NCBI GenBank assembly: GCA_943841495.1
Contig: CALSYL010000003.1
Span: 144,915-208,914, forward strand
Reading direction: 5' to 3'
DNA length: 64,000 nt
DNA from: an uncultured bacterium
GTDB lineage: Bacteria; Fidelibacterota; Marinisomatia; Marinisomatales; Marinisomataceae
Shown here: piece after piece, positions 1-10,889 of the stretch
Position numbering within the stretch: position 1 is the first letter of the stretch
Layout of the letters: each line of letters opens with the position of its first letter
The notes under the pieces: generated by a model
What the model was told of the DNA's origin: nothing
Database searches by the model: none
Seen by the model: only the letters and a program-made list of their open reading frames with translations
Translations under genes and position numbers: made by a program

Positions 1-2
1 CA

Positions 3-656
3 GATTGGGACAAGTTTGACGTTTGGCAGTACACGGCCGAAAATAATGAACCTGTTTTTAGAGCCTATTCAATGGCTAATCACCCAGCTGAAGGAAATAT
101 TATCATGCTAAATATTAGAATTGCAAGTCCACCACCTGATAATCCATCAGTTCCTCCTGGGATTGCTTCATCGTATGTTTTTAATCTTAAAGAGGGAGAT
201 AAAGTAACTGTTTCTGGGCCTTATGGTGAGTTTTACATAAAAGATACTGATCGTGAAATGGTTTACATTGGTGGAGGAGCGGGTATGGCTCCATTAAGAT
301 CGCACATTTTTCATTTACTAAAGACAGAAAAATCAAAAAGAAAAATATCATTCTGGTACGGTGCACGTTCAGAAAAAGAAATGTTTTACGATGAAGAATT
401 TAGGGCTTTAGCTGAAGAATTTGATAACTTTACATATCATGTTGCTCTTTCAGACCCACTTCCAGAAGATAATTGGGAAGGTCCAACTGGATTTATTCAT
501 CAAGTAGCGCACGATATGCACTTAGAAAATCATGAAGATCCAACTGAATGTGAATATTATTTATGTGGCCCTCCAATGATGATTAGTGCGGTTCAAAAAA
601 TGCTATGGGACCTAGGCGTAGAAGAAGATATGATCGCTTATGATGATTTTGGCTAG
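3..656 (+). CDS. nqrF: Na+-translocating NADH:quinone reductase subunit F, C-terminal part (5' truncated by window)
   Basis: Frame open from base 3 ([44 protein letters not shown]); FAD/NADH-binding motifs [13 protein letters not shown] and YLCGPPMM; followed by apbE. Confidence 0.95.
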   Translation, partial: DWDKFDVWQYTAENNEPVFRAYSMANHPAEGNIIMLNIRIASPPPDNPSVPPGIASSYVFNLKEGDKVTVSGPYGEFYIKDTDREMVYIGGGAGMAPLRSHIFHLLKTEKSKRKISFWYGARSEKEMFYDEEFRALAEEFDNFTYHVALSDPLPEDNWEGPTGFIHQVAHDMHLENHEDPTECEYYLCGPPMMISAVQKMLWDLGVEEDMIAYDDFG

Positions 657-1656
657 AATATTAGTCTTTTTATCTCTCTTTCTAATAGTTAGTTGTGATT
701 CATCCTCAAAAAATAATATAGATGATATTGTATCTATTTCAGGAAGAACCATGGGAACAACTTACAATATAAAATTCCTTCCTATGAGCAATAGCTCAAA
801 AGAAATTGAAGACATTCATTTGAAAGTTGAAGAAATTCTAAAAGATATTAATCTTCAAATGTCTACTTATATAGTTGAAAGTGAAATTTCAACTTTTAAT
901 AGCTTAGAAAAAACCGAATGGTTTACAATTTCTAAAGATTTTGAAACAGTGCTTAGAAAGTCTTTTAAATACTATGAGCTATCGGATGGATTATACGATA
1001 TTACTGTAATGCCACTTGTTAATTTATGGGGATTTGGTCCAGCCATTTTTGATTCTAAACCATCAAAAACAGAAATTGATAGTGTTATGACATTTATTGG
1101 ACAAGATTTAATAGAAATCGATGACTTAAAAATAAGAAAAAAAGACTCAAGAGTTCAGATAGACTTGAGTTCAATTGCAAAAGGGTTTGCAGTTGATAAG
1201 TTGTTTAATTCTCTTAAAAATTATGATGAGTTATTTATTGAAATTGGAGGAGAAATTAGAACTAGATCAAAAAATAAAGATTGGAAAATTGGGATTAATA
1301 CCCCTACTATTAATAATATTGATAATAATATTGAGTTAATTATTTCTCTTAATAACTTATCAATTGCCACTTCTGGTAATTATAGAAACTATTATTTTGA
1401 TAACGATAGTTTTTTTCATCACGAATTAAATCCAAATACTGGATACCCTGTATTGTCGAATATCGGTTCAGTTTCAGTGATTTCAAGCGAGTCTTGTATG
1501 GATGCTGATGCTTTGTCAACTATGTTATATATAATGGACCCAAATTTAGGGAATGATATTGTTAAAGATATAGATCAAGCAGAGTCATTAATTATTAAAG
1601 TAGATAGTGACGGAAGTTTTACAAAAGAATTTTCTAAAAACTTTCCTAAAAATTAG
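640..1656 (+). CDS. apbE: FAD:protein FMN transferase (ApbE), lipoprotein
   Basis: Lipobox-like [45 protein letters not shown]; start overlaps nqrF end. Confidence 0.93.
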   Translation: MMILARILVFLSLFLIVSCDSSSKNNIDDIVSISGRTMGTTYNIKFLPMSNSSKEIEDIHLKVEEILKDINLQMSTYIVESEISTFNSLEKTEWFTISKDFETVLRKSFKYYELSDGLYDITVMPLVNLWGFGPAIFDSKPSKTEIDSVMTFIGQDLIEIDDLKIRKKDSRVQIDLSSIAKGFAVDKLFNSLKNYDELFIEIGGEIRTRSKNKDWKIGINTPTINNIDNNIELIISLNNLSIATSGNYRNYYFDNDSFFHHELNPNTGYPVLSNIGSVSVISSESCMDADALSTMLYIMDPNLGNDIVKDIDQAESLIIKVDSDGSFTKEFSKNFPKN

Positions 1657-1817
1657 ATATTACTTTCACATTTTTCTGGCTCACCGCCACATATTTCACA
1701 GCCGTCAGGTGAATCTCCACAAGCTTTTTTTAAAGGTTTATTTTTTAAAATTAATCCTACATTCATCGCTATCATTGATAAAGCTATAATAATCAAAACT
1801 AGTAGTAAGGTGTCCAT
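1653..1817 (-). CDS. nqrM: NqrM-like Na+-NQR maturation protein (DUF539), 54 aa
   Basis: Minus-strand translation [54 protein letters not shown]: one N-terminal TM followed by four Cys; adjacent to nqrF/apbE; below the ORF-track size cutoff. Confidence 0.8.
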   Translation of the reverse strand: MDTLLLVLIIIALSMIAMNVGLILKNKPLKKACGDSPDGCEICGGEPEKCESNI

Positions 1818-1885
1818 TCACAAATATAAAGGAAACTATACGATTTTAATAATTATTTCAGTGGTTTGTATTTAAATTATCGCCT

Positions 1886-3199
1886 ATGGAATTATTAAAT
1901 CATCCTGTCGGAATTATTTCAATAATATTATTTATTATAGCATACGCTTTTGTAATGACAGAAGAAGTAACTCATTTGAGAAAATCTAAACCTGTTCTTT
2001 TTGTCGCAGGACTAATTTGGGCAATGATAGCGTGGGTTGGTGTTCAAACCGGGGATTCATATGCAGTCAAAAAAGAAATTATGCATGCGTTTGATGAGTT
2101 TAATCAACTGATGTTGTTTCTGCTAGTTGCAATGACTTATATCAATTCCATGTCTGAAAGAAATGTATTTGAAAAATTACGTTCAATTTTACTCAATCAA
2201 GATTTCTCATATAAAAAATTATTTTGGATTACAGGATTTATATCTTTCTTTTTATCTCCAATTGCTGACAATCTTACAACAGCGCTTACTATGTGTGCTG
2301 TAGTCCTAGCTGTTGGTAAAGGTAATAAAAATTTTACAAGTATTAGCTGTGTTAACATCGTGGTTGCTGCTAATGCAGGAGGTGCATTTAGTCCATTTGG
2401 TGATATAACTACACTAATGGTATGGCAAGCTGGGTATGTTGAATTCACTCAATTTTTTCAACTGTTTTTACCTTCTTTGGTGAATTTTATTATACCTTCT
2501 TTTATAATGAGTTTTTTTATTACAGGTTCTGCAGATGACGTTGAAAATCCTCCAGTAATCTTAAAACGTGGAGCTATTACTATTAGTATTTTATTTTTAG
2601 TTACTATCATGATGGCGATTTCTTTCAAGAATTTTTTAAATCTTCCACCTGTCTTTGGAATGATGTTTGGTTTAAGTTTCTTACAGCTTTTCGGATATTA
2701 TCTGAAAAGATCATATTCTTCTGGAAATAGAGTTAACAGAGATGGATCAGATCAGCCTTTTGGAGTTTTTAAGCAGATTGCGCAGGCTGAATGGGACACA
2801 CTTTTGTTCTTTTATGGAGTAATAATGTGCGTAGCAGGACTTTCAAAAATTGGTTATCTAGCTTTATTAAATACTACATTATATGATGGTCTTGGTTTTA
2901 CTGTAGCTAATTCTTTGATGGGAATTATATCTGCATTAATTGATAATATTCCTGTTATGTTTTCAGTAATTCAGATGCATGATACAACAACAATGGATCT
3001 AAACCAATGGCTTTTAATTACGTTGACAGCTGGTGTTGGCGGTAGCCTTCTTTCTATTGGTTCTGCTCCAGGTGTTGCTTTAATGGGTCAGGCCAAAGGC
3101 ATTTATACATTTTCAAGCCATCTCAAGTGGACAGGTGTTATTTTTATTGGCTATGTCATGAGTATTCTTACTCATTTATGGCTTTCAGGAATTTTATAA
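1886..3199 (+). CDS. nhaD: Na+/H+ antiporter NhaD family
   Basis: Multi-TM; SPIADNLTTALTMCAVV, NAGGAFSPFGDITTLMVWQAG, SALIDNIPVMFSVIQM, GGSLLSIGSAPGVALMG. Confidence 0.93.
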   Translation: MELLNHPVGIISIILFIIAYAFVMTEEVTHLRKSKPVLFVAGLIWAMIAWVGVQTGDSYAVKKEIMHAFDEFNQLMLFLLVAMTYINSMSERNVFEKLRSILLNQDFSYKKLFWITGFISFFLSPIADNLTTALTMCAVVLAVGKGNKNFTSISCVNIVVAANAGGAFSPFGDITTLMVWQAGYVEFTQFFQLFLPSLVNFIIPSFIMSFFITGSADDVENPPVILKRGAITISILFLVTIMMAISFKNFLNLPPVFGMMFGLSFLQLFGYYLKRSYSSGNRVNRDGSDQPFGVFKQIAQAEWDTLLFFYGVIMCVAGLSKIGYLALLNTTLYDGLGFTVANSLMGIISALIDNIPVMFSVIQMHDTTTMDLNQWLLITLTAGVGGSLLSIGSAPGVALMGQAKGIYTFSSHLKWTGVIFIGYVMSILTHLWLSGIL

Positions 3200-3738
3200 T
3201 GAGAATTACAAAGGTTACTACCAGAAATGGAGATAGTGGAAAAACTAACTTAGCTAAAGGCGAAAAAGTTCTCAAATCAGATGATATAATTCATGCACTA
3301 GGTGAGATTGATGAACTCAGTAGTGTTATTGGTGTTTGTTTAGCAGTTTCAGATGATTCAAGCATTTCAAGCTATTTAATGAAAATTCAAAACAATCTTT
3401 TTGATATTGGTGGACATATTTCGATGAATCTTAATGACAATTCTATTGTAAATAGTGAAATGATTAGCGAATTAGAAAATCAAATTAATTTTTTAAATGA
3501 AGATTTAGATCCTTTAAAAGAATTCATTCTTCCAAGCGGCAATCAATTTTCAGCAAATTTACATGTTGCAAGAGCTGTAGCAAGAAGAGCAGAAAGATCA
3601 ACTGTTCAACTGTATATTGATTCTCTTGTAAATAATCCGGTAATAATGTATTTAAATAGATTGTCTGATTATTTTTTTGTGCTTTCAAGATATTATAATA
3701 AACAAAATAATATTCCTGAAACTACATGGAAGAGGTAG
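3199..3738 (+). CDS. Cob(I)yrinic acid a,c-diamide/cobalamin adenosyltransferase, PduO type
   Basis: MRITKVTTRNGDSGKTNLAKGEKVLKSD...ALGEIDELSSVIG...LPSGNQFSANLHVARAVARRAER; start taken at internal ATG 3199 (TAATG overlap with nhaD), not 3127. Confidence 0.9.
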   Translation: MRITKVTTRNGDSGKTNLAKGEKVLKSDDIIHALGEIDELSSVIGVCLAVSDDSSISSYLMKIQNNLFDIGGHISMNLNDNSIVNSEMISELENQINFLNEDLDPLKEFILPSGNQFSANLHVARAVARRAERSTVQLYIDSLVNNPVIMYLNRLSDYFFVLSRYYNKQNNIPETTWKR

Positions 3739-4742
3739 TTATGAATTTTGCTGAAATCCAATCCATAATTGATAAACATGATAAAATTTTTATATCATCA
3801 CATATAAACCCTGATGGAGACAGTTTGGGATCAGCGTATGCTATGTATGAATATTTATGTGGTCTTGGAAAAGACTGTATGATTGTTAATCATTCTCCAT
3901 TTCCTGAAGTATATAATTTTTTGAATAAGAAAAATATTTTTAAAGAACTTGATGGAGATGCTGTTGCATTTATTAAGAGTGCCGATTTAGGTTTAATTTT
4001 GGATATAGGAGATTTTTATAGGCTTGGAGATATAGCATATTTGATTGAAGAAAATGATATTGAAACTTTAAGTATCGACCATCATATTAAGTCAGATAAT
4101 GATTTATTTACGTATGATTATATCGATACAGATGCATGCTCTGTTGGCGAAATTCTTTATTCATTTCTATTTGAAGTAGACAAGTCAAAAATTTCTGAAA
4201 AGATTATGTTAGGAATTTATGTTGCAGTGTTGACTGATACTGGATCTTTCAGGCACAGTAATACAACAGATATTAGCCATGAAATAGCAGTTCACGCAAT
4301 TAAGCAAGGATTAGATATTTCCAAAATATATCAAAATATATACGAAAACTCGTCTAAAAGTAGAATGAAGCTTCTTGGTAATGTTATTCAAAAATTAAAT
4401 TATGATTGTGGTGGAGATTTGGTTTGGTTTGCTCTCAATCATGATATGATTAAGGAAGTAAATGGAAGTAATCAAGATTTTGATGGATTTACTGATTTTT
4501 TTCGAGGAATAAAAGGAGTAGAAGTATCTTTAATGCTTTATGATTTACAAGGAAAAGTAAGGCTTAGCTTTAGATCAAAAGGTAAATACAGAGTTAATGA
4601 AATCGCCAAAAAAATGGGCGGAGGTGGTCATCCCTTTGCAGCAGCAGCATTAGTTGAAGGAGAATTTTCAGAAGTAAAATCAACTGTTTTAAATTTAATG
4701 TCAACATACATAAATAAGTTTAATGAAGATAATAATAGCTAA
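3726..4742 (+). CDS. DHH/DHHA1 phosphoesterase (NrnA-like oligoribonuclease/pAp phosphatase)
   Basis: SSHINPDGDSLGSAYA, SIDHHIKSD, C-terminal GGGGHPFAAAA. Confidence 0.9.
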   Translation: MEEVVMNFAEIQSIIDKHDKIFISSHINPDGDSLGSAYAMYEYLCGLGKDCMIVNHSPFPEVYNFLNKKNIFKELDGDAVAFIKSADLGLILDIGDFYRLGDIAYLIEENDIETLSIDHHIKSDNDLFTYDYIDTDACSVGEILYSFLFEVDKSKISEKIMLGIYVAVLTDTGSFRHSNTTDISHEIAVHAIKQGLDISKIYQNIYENSSKSRMKLLGNVIQKLNYDCGGDLVWFALNHDMIKEVNGSNQDFDGFTDFFRGIKGVEVSLMLYDLQGKVRLSFRSKGKYRVNEIAKKMGGGGHPFAAAALVEGEFSEVKSTVLNLMSTYINKFNEDNNS

Positions 4743-5589
4743 AGACGCAGGATATTGTTTTGGAGTAAGAGATGCTGTTAACAGCGCTTATGAAATGAGT
4801 AAAAAGTATGGTGAAGTCTACATGCTTGGTGATATCGTTCATAATGAAAGCGTTGTAGACGATTTGGCTAAAGAGGGAGTTAAAGTAGTTGAAAAGCTTG
4901 ATCAGATTCCGAGCGATAAACCTGTACTTTTTAGAGCTCACGGAACTGCAAAAAATGTTTGGCAGAAAGCAGAAAAACAAAAAATGAATATTATTGATGC
5001 TACATGCCCACTTGTTCATGAAATTCATCATGAAGTAAAAGCGCTCCACAATGAGGGTAGAAAAATAATAATTATTGGCGATCATGGACACGATGAAGTA
5101 GTAGGTATTGCTAGTCAAATTCCTGATCCAATAGTTATAGCTTCTGTCGAAGAAGCAAAAGCTTTAAGGAAAACAAAAAAAGCCGGCATAGTTAGTCAGT
5201 CAACTCAAACCATAGAAAATGTCCAAGATATTATAAATATTCTAATGACAAAAGTATTTGATTTAAGATTTGTTAATACAATTTGTTTCCCAACAAAAAG
5301 AAATCAAGAGCAAATCAAAGAGCTGTCTGAAGTTACAGACTTGATGATTATTATTGGTTCATTTACAAGTGCAAACTCAAAAAGATTAACGGAACTAAGC
5401 AAAGAAAGAAATAAAAATACATATCAAGTTACTTGTGCAGCAGAAATTGATTCCACCTGGCTATCAAGTGATGTAAATTCTGTTGGAATATCTGCAGGAG
5501 CTTCAACTCCAGATTGGATAATCGAATCAGTAATTAAAAAAGTCAAAGAAATAACTAATACAGAAGAAAAGGAAATTATTCATGAGTAA
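4723..5589 (+). CDS. ispH: 4-hydroxy-3-methylbut-2-enyl diphosphate reductase
   Basis: [52 protein letters not shown]. Confidence 0.96.
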   Translation: MKIIIAKDAGYCFGVRDAVNSAYEMSKKYGEVYMLGDIVHNESVVDDLAKEGVKVVEKLDQIPSDKPVLFRAHGTAKNVWQKAEKQKMNIIDATCPLVHEIHHEVKALHNEGRKIIIIGDHGHDEVVGIASQIPDPIVIASVEEAKALRKTKKAGIVSQSTQTIENVQDIINILMTKVFDLRFVNTICFPTKRNQEQIKELSEVTDLMIIIGSFTSANSKRLTELSKERNKNTYQVTCAAEIDSTWLSSDVNSVGISAGASTPDWIIESVIKKVKEITNTEEKEIIHE

Positions 5590-6454
5590 AGTATCATTTA
5601 AAGTAAAAGTTGGTTTAGCAGAAATGTTAAAAGGTGGAGTTATTATGGACGTAACAAATGTTGAGCAAGCCAAAATAGCTGAAGATGCTGGAGCAGTGTC
5701 AGTTATGGCCCTTGAGAGAATACCTTCTGACATTAGAAAAGATGGTGGTGTTGCAAGAATGAGCAACCCTCACATGATTAAAGAAATACAAGAAAATGTA
5801 TCGATACCTGTTATGGCTAAATGTAGAATAGGGCATTTTGCAGAGGCACAAATCTTGGAAGCGTTGGAAGTAGATTTTATTGATGAAAGTGAAGTATTGA
5901 CGATGGCTGATGAATATGCGCATGTAGATAAGCATCCTTTTAAGGCACCATTTGTTTGTGGTGCAAGAAATTTAGGAGAAGCATTAAGAAGAATTCATGA
6001 AGGCGCAGCATTAATTAGAACTAAAGGTGAAGCAGGAAGTGGAAATATTGTAGAAGCTGTTAGACACATGAAAATGATAACTTCTCAAATTGCTGAACTT
6101 CAAAATGCAGATTTATTATTGAAAGCAGAAGAGTATAGAGTCCCTCTTGATTTAGTTGAAGAAGTTGCAAAAAATCAAAAATTAACTGTACCTAATTTTG
6201 CTGCTGGAGGAATTGCTACTCCAGCCGATGCATCATTGATGATGCAGCTAGGAGCTGAAACAGTTTTTGTAGGCTCTGGAATATTTAAGAGCGAAGATCC
6301 ATCTGAAAGAGCACATGCAATTGTAAAATCAGTAACACATTATAAAAATGCAAAAGATGTTTTAAGCGCTTCTTATAATTTGAAGGACGCTATGAAAGGT
6401 ATTCTAATGTCTGATATCCCAGAAGATGAAAAATTTTCAAATAGAGGAGACTAA
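5582..6454 (+). CDS. pdxS: Pyridoxal 5'-phosphate synthase lyase subunit
   Basis: [53 protein letters not shown]; highly conserved; next to pdxT. Confidence 0.98.
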   Translation: MSKVSFKVKVGLAEMLKGGVIMDVTNVEQAKIAEDAGAVSVMALERIPSDIRKDGGVARMSNPHMIKEIQENVSIPVMAKCRIGHFAEAQILEALEVDFIDESEVLTMADEYAHVDKHPFKAPFVCGARNLGEALRRIHEGAALIRTKGEAGSGNIVEAVRHMKMITSQIAELQNADLLLKAEEYRVPLDLVEEVAKNQKLTVPNFAAGGIATPADASLMMQLGAETVFVGSGIFKSEDPSERAHAIVKSVTHYKNAKDVLSASYNLKDAMKGILMSDIPEDEKFSNRGD

Positions 6455-6456
6455 TT

Positions 6457-7023
6457 GTGATTGGTGTCCTTGCACTTCAAGGAAACTTTGATGCTCACTT
6501 AAGAGTCATCAAAAAACTTAATCTAGACTACAGACTGGTTAAGAAATCTAATGATATTGATTGCTTAGATGGTTTGATTTTTCCTGGGGGAGAATCAACT
6601 ACAATTACAAAATTATTTAAAAAAGATAAAAGTTTGATTGAAGGAATTAAAGATTTTTCTAATCATAAGCCTATACTTGGTACTTGTGCTGGTATTATTT
6701 TAATGTCTAAAAAAGCTAACGATAAAAGAGTTTATAATTTTGGTTTTTTGGATATTTCTATGGAAAGAAATGCTTATGGTAGACAAATACACTCTTTTGA
6801 GGGAAAAATATCAGTTAATTATTTAAAATCTACAAAAGATGCTAAAGCGCTTTTTATAAGAGCGCCCAAAATAAAAGAAGTTGGAAAAGATGTTGAAATT
6901 TTTGCAACTTATAAAAATGAAATAGTTGGTGTAAAGCAAGGAATGCATGTAGGGATAACATGCCACCCAGAATTATTAAATGAAACTTTAATACATGATA
7001 TTTGTTTTAGAGAGCATAAATGA
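6457..7023 (+). CDS. pdxT: Pyridoxal 5'-phosphate synthase glutaminase subunit (GTG start)
   Basis: IGVLALQGNFDAH, FPGGESTT, GTCAG, TCHPEL. Confidence 0.96.
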   Translation: MIGVLALQGNFDAHLRVIKKLNLDYRLVKKSNDIDCLDGLIFPGGESTTITKLFKKDKSLIEGIKDFSNHKPILGTCAGIILMSKKANDKRVYNFGFLDISMERNAYGRQIHSFEGKISVNYLKSTKDAKALFIRAPKIKEVGKDVEIFATYKNEIVGVKQGMHVGITCHPELLNETLIHDICFREHK

Positions 7024-8882
7024 ATTATATAAACAAAATAAAAAAGCCTAATGACCTTAAAGATATCCCTAGAGAAAATCTAGTTGACGTTTGTGATGAA
7101 CTTAGGATTCATATAACAAAAACAATCAATGAAATAGGTGGACATTTGGCACCAACTTTAGGAGCAATTGAAGTTACAACAGCTGTTCATTATGTTTTTG
7201 ATGCACCAAGGGATAAAATTGTTTGGGATACAGGACATCAAGCATATGCCCACAAGATTCTTACAGGAAGATATGATAATTTCCCAACTATACGAAAATA
7301 TCAAGGTTTAAGTGGTTTTTTAAAAAGATCGGAAAGTGAATATGATGTTTTTGGAGCTGGCCATGCTTCAACCTCAATTTCAGCTGCGCTAGGAATAGCA
7401 GCAAGTAGAAATTTAGAAAATGATGATTTTAAAGTTGTTAGTATCATTGGAGATGGTGCTCTTTCTGGTGGATTGGCATTTGAAGCTATGAATAATGCTG
7501 GAAATATAAAAAAACAACTGCTTGTAATTGTCAATGATAATGATATGTCTATAAGTCCTAATGTAGGTGCGTTTAGAAATTATTTAGTAAAAATTGCTAC
7601 CAATAAACATTATAATAGATTTAGAAAATGGATTTATAATACAATTAAAAAACTACCTAAAAGTTTAAATATAGTTGAATCTTTTTTAAGAAAAGCAGAG
7701 TCTAGCGCAAAAAATTTTTTTCTTCCAACAACAGTTTTTGAGGATTTAGGTTTTAGATATTTTGGTCCAGTTGATGGACACAATATTATTGAACTCGTAG
7801 ACATACTAGAAAAAATTAAAGAATTAGATGCTCCAGTGGTTTTGCATACAATTACTAAAAAGGGTAAAGGTTTAGATTACGCTGAAAATGATCCTATAAA
7901 ATATCATGGCGTAAAAGAAAGAAAAACAGATTCAAATGTTAAATCTGAAAAAGCACCTATTTATCAGAATGTTTTTGGTGAAGTTATGTGCAACCTTGCA
8001 AAAGAAAATAAAAATATTGTAGCCATTACTGCTGCAATGCGAGAAGGAACTGGTTTGGTTAATTTTTCTTCAAAGTTTTCTGATAGATTTTATGATGTAG
8101 GAATTGCAGAAGGACATGCAGTGACCTTTAGTGGTGGATTAGCAACAGAAAATAAAATTCCAGTTGTAGCCATATATTCAACTTTTTTACAAAGAGCTTT
8201 TGATCATATTATCCATGATATATCCTTGCAAAATCTTCCGGTTATTTTTTGTTTGGACAGATCTGGATTAGTTGGCGAGGATGGTGCTACTCATCATGGT
8301 GTTTTAGATATTGCATATTTAAGATGTATCCAAAATATTATTATTTCTGCTCCAAAAGATGGAAATGAATTAAATAATTTACTTTATACAGCTTCATTAA
8401 ATAAAAAAACACCTTTTACTATAAGATATCCAAAAGAGTCATCAGTAGTATTTGAGAATTCAACACCTCAAAAATTATCCATAGGATCTTGGGAAGTCTT
8501 AAAATCTGGCGAGGATGTTCTCATTCTTGCTGTTGGTTCAATGGTTCATAAAAGTTTAGAGGTTTCTAAAAAATTAGCTGAAAACAATTTTTCTGCTGAA
8601 GTCGTGAATTGCAGATTCATTAAACCAATGGATATTGACTATCTAAGTTCTGCATTTAAGAAATTTACAAAAATTATCACCATAGAAGAGGGTGTAATTG
8701 ATGGCGGTTTTGGTGAAGGCGTGCTTAATTGGTCTGCTAAGAATAATTTTTCTACAAACATCTTAACACTAGGTGTTCCTAATAGATTTGTAGATCATGG
8801 ACCTAGAGATGTTTTATTAAAAGAAATTGGATTAGATTCAGTAACTTTATATGAAAATATTTTTAATTTTATAAGAGACTAA
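7020..8882 (+). CDS. dxs: 1-deoxy-D-xylulose-5-phosphate synthase
   Basis: GGHLAPTLGAIEVTTAVHYVFD, GDGALSGGLAFEAMNNAG, TKKGKGLDYAE, GEDGATHHGVLD. Confidence 0.97.
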   Translation: MNYINKIKKPNDLKDIPRENLVDVCDELRIHITKTINEIGGHLAPTLGAIEVTTAVHYVFDAPRDKIVWDTGHQAYAHKILTGRYDNFPTIRKYQGLSGFLKRSESEYDVFGAGHASTSISAALGIAASRNLENDDFKVVSIIGDGALSGGLAFEAMNNAGNIKKQLLVIVNDNDMSISPNVGAFRNYLVKIATNKHYNRFRKWIYNTIKKLPKSLNIVESFLRKAESSAKNFFLPTTVFEDLGFRYFGPVDGHNIIELVDILEKIKELDAPVVLHTITKKGKGLDYAENDPIKYHGVKERKTDSNVKSEKAPIYQNVFGEVMCNLAKENKNIVAITAAMREGTGLVNFSSKFSDRFYDVGIAEGHAVTFSGGLATENKIPVVAIYSTFLQRAFDHIIHDISLQNLPVIFCLDRSGLVGEDGATHHGVLDIAYLRCIQNIIISAPKDGNELNNLLYTASLNKKTPFTIRYPKESSVVFENSTPQKLSIGSWEVLKSGEDVLILAVGSMVHKSLEVSKKLAENNFSAEVVNCRFIKPMDIDYLSSAFKKFTKIITIEEGVIDGGFGEGVLNWSAKNNFSTNILTLGVPNRFVDHGPRDVLLKEIGLDSVTLYENIFNFIRD

Positions 8883-10478
8883 ATGACTAAAAAGCCAAAA
8901 AGAAATCAAAGTTTTAAAAGCATAAGCGGTGAAGAGCTTAAAGAGTCTTATTCTGCAAACAATAATATAGATAAGTATAATATTGACCCAGGACACTTTC
9001 CTTATACTAGAGGAATTCATAAAAATATGTATAGAGGGAAACTATGGACAATGAGACAATTTTCTGGTTTCAGTACTCCAGAAAAAACAAACGAAAGGTA
9101 TAAATATCTTTTAAAGAATGGACAAACAGGATTATCAGTAGCATATGATATGCCGACACTTATGGGTTATGACCCTGATCATGAATTATCCGTTGGTGAG
9201 GTTGGTGTTTGTGGAGTAAATGTATCTTCATTAGAGGATATGGAAACTTTATTTGACGGTATAAATTTAGAAGAAATTTCAGTTTCACAAACAATTAATG
9301 GTCCCGCAATTATTCTTTTTGCTTTTTATATAGCATTAGCCAAAAAGAAAAATATTGATATCAGCAAATTAAGAGGTACTTTACAAAATGATGCTTTAAA
9401 AGAATATATGGCCCAAAAAGAGTGGATTTTTCCACCTGAACCGTCAGTTAAGTTAGTAGTTGATATAATTGAATTCTGTTCAAAAGAAATGCCATTATAC
9501 AATCCTGTATCAGTAAGCGGTTATCATATAAGGGAGGCGGGTTCTACTGCTGCTCAAGAACTAGCTTTTACACTGAATAATGGTTTTGCTTACATAGAAG
9601 AGTCTCTTGAAAGAGGATTAAAAATTGATGATTTTGCACATAGGTTATCATTTTTCTTTAATGCTCACATGGATTTTTTTGAAGAGATTGCTAAATATAG
9701 AGCCGCAAGAAGAATTTGGGCTAATAGATTAAAAAATAAATATAATGCAAAAAATGAAAGTTCGTTAAAATTAAAATTTCATACTCAAACGGCTGGTTGT
9801 TCATTGACTGCTCAACAACCTGAGAATAATATAGTAAGAACAGCTTTTGAAGCTATGTCTGCTGTTTTAGGTGGCACTAATTCTTTGCATACAAATTCAT
9901 TAGATGAGACATTGGCTCTTCCATCAGAAAAAGCAGCAAAAATTGCATTAAGAACTCAACAAATTTTGGCATATGAAACAGGAGTTCCTAATGTTGCTGA
10001 TCCATTAGGAGGTTCATGGTATATTGAAGAGTTAACCGATAAGATAGAAATGCAAGCAAATAAATACTTTGAAGAAATTAAAGAAATGGGTGGCACTGTA
10101 CAGGCTATTGAAGAAGGATATTTTCAAAAGAAAATTGCTGAATCAGCATCTATATATCAAGAGTCTATCGATTCCAAAGAAAGAATTATTGTTGGGGTAA
10201 ATGATTTCGTTGAAGAAGATGAAAAATTAGATATTGAAATTCTAAAAATTTCTAAAGACGCTCAAGAAACACAGGAAAAAAAGATTCAAGAGCTCAGAAA
10301 AAGAAGAGATAATAAACTTCTCGAAGAAAAAATGAAAAAACTAAGCGATGCCTGTAAAAAAGATTTAAATTTAGTACCCTATTTAGTAGATGTTGCTGAA
10401 ACTGGTGGCACAGTAGGTGAGATTGTTGAAATAATGAAAAAAGTTTATGGAGAGTGGGAAGAGTCTTTTGGAATTTAA
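8883..10478 (+). CDS. Methylmalonyl-CoA mutase, catalytic (TIM barrel) subunit without B12-binding domain
   Basis: FPYTRGIHKNMYRGKLWTMRQFSGF, GQTGLSVAYDMPTLMGYD, HTQTAGCSLTAQQPENNIVRT, GGTNSLHTNSLDE; ends at 531 aa with no DxHxxG B12-binding domain. Confidence 0.95.
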   Translation: MTKKPKRNQSFKSISGEELKESYSANNNIDKYNIDPGHFPYTRGIHKNMYRGKLWTMRQFSGFSTPEKTNERYKYLLKNGQTGLSVAYDMPTLMGYDPDHELSVGEVGVCGVNVSSLEDMETLFDGINLEEISVSQTINGPAIILFAFYIALAKKKNIDISKLRGTLQNDALKEYMAQKEWIFPPEPSVKLVVDIIEFCSKEMPLYNPVSVSGYHIREAGSTAAQELAFTLNNGFAYIEESLERGLKIDDFAHRLSFFFNAHMDFFEEIAKYRAARRIWANRLKNKYNAKNESSLKLKFHTQTAGCSLTAQQPENNIVRTAFEAMSAVLGGTNSLHTNSLDETLALPSEKAAKIALRTQQILAYETGVPNVADPLGGSWYIEELTDKIEMQANKYFEEIKEMGGTVQAIEEGYFQKKIAESASIYQESIDSKERIIVGVNDFVEEDEKLDIEILKISKDAQETQEKKIQELRKRRDNKLLEEKMKKLSDACKKDLNLVPYLVDVAETGGTVGEIVEIMKKVYGEWEESFGI

Positions 10479-10481
10479 GCT

Positions 10482-10889
10482 ATGAATAAAGTTACTATAT
10501 CTATATCAATTGTTTTTGTAATTGTTGTTAGCTGGATTTTTTACTTAACAAATTTTAAGCAAGATAGTTCATTAACTGTTCGTTATTATTCAGTAGGTGA
10601 GCTATCTGACATCTCTAGTCAGATTGATAAAGTAAAAGTAGGAGGATATATCAAACCTAATTCTATTATTATATCTGAAGATGATCAATTAGATGCATCT
10701 TTTTTTGTATATCAAAATAATGATAGTGTTAAAGTATCCTATTACGGTATTCGTCCTGATTTGTTTAAAGATGATGCCGAGGTTGTAGTTTCTGGTTCAT
10801 ATAACAATAGTCAAATATCTGCTACAGAATTGCAAACAAAGTGCGCTTCTAGGTATGAGGGCGATTTAAAAAATATTGAAAAAATATAA
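10482..10889 (+). CDS. ccmE: Cytochrome c maturation heme chaperone CcmE-like
   Basis: N-terminal TM, VKVGGYIKPNSI, YYGIRPDLFKDDAEVVVSG, CASRYEGD; directly upstream of ccmF. Confidence 0.85.
   Translation: MNKVTISISIVFVIVVSWIFYLTNFKQDSSLTVRYYSVGELSDISSQIDKVKVGGYIKPNSIIISEDDQLDASFFVYQNNDSVKVSYYGIRPDLFKDDAEVVVSGSYNNSQISATELQTKCASRYEGDLKNIEKI

Noticed and set aside
1607-1789. 60-aa + strand ORF after apbE
   Set aside because: Overlaps the better-supported antisense NqrM ORF; its translation has no recognisable features and overlaps the apbE end.
4720-5118. 132-aa minus-strand ORF antisense to ispH, and the other minus-strand ORFs of 60-147 aa inside conserved + strand genes
   Set aside because: All lie antisense to strongly conserved CDSs and have low-complexity or artefactual translations with no family motifs.
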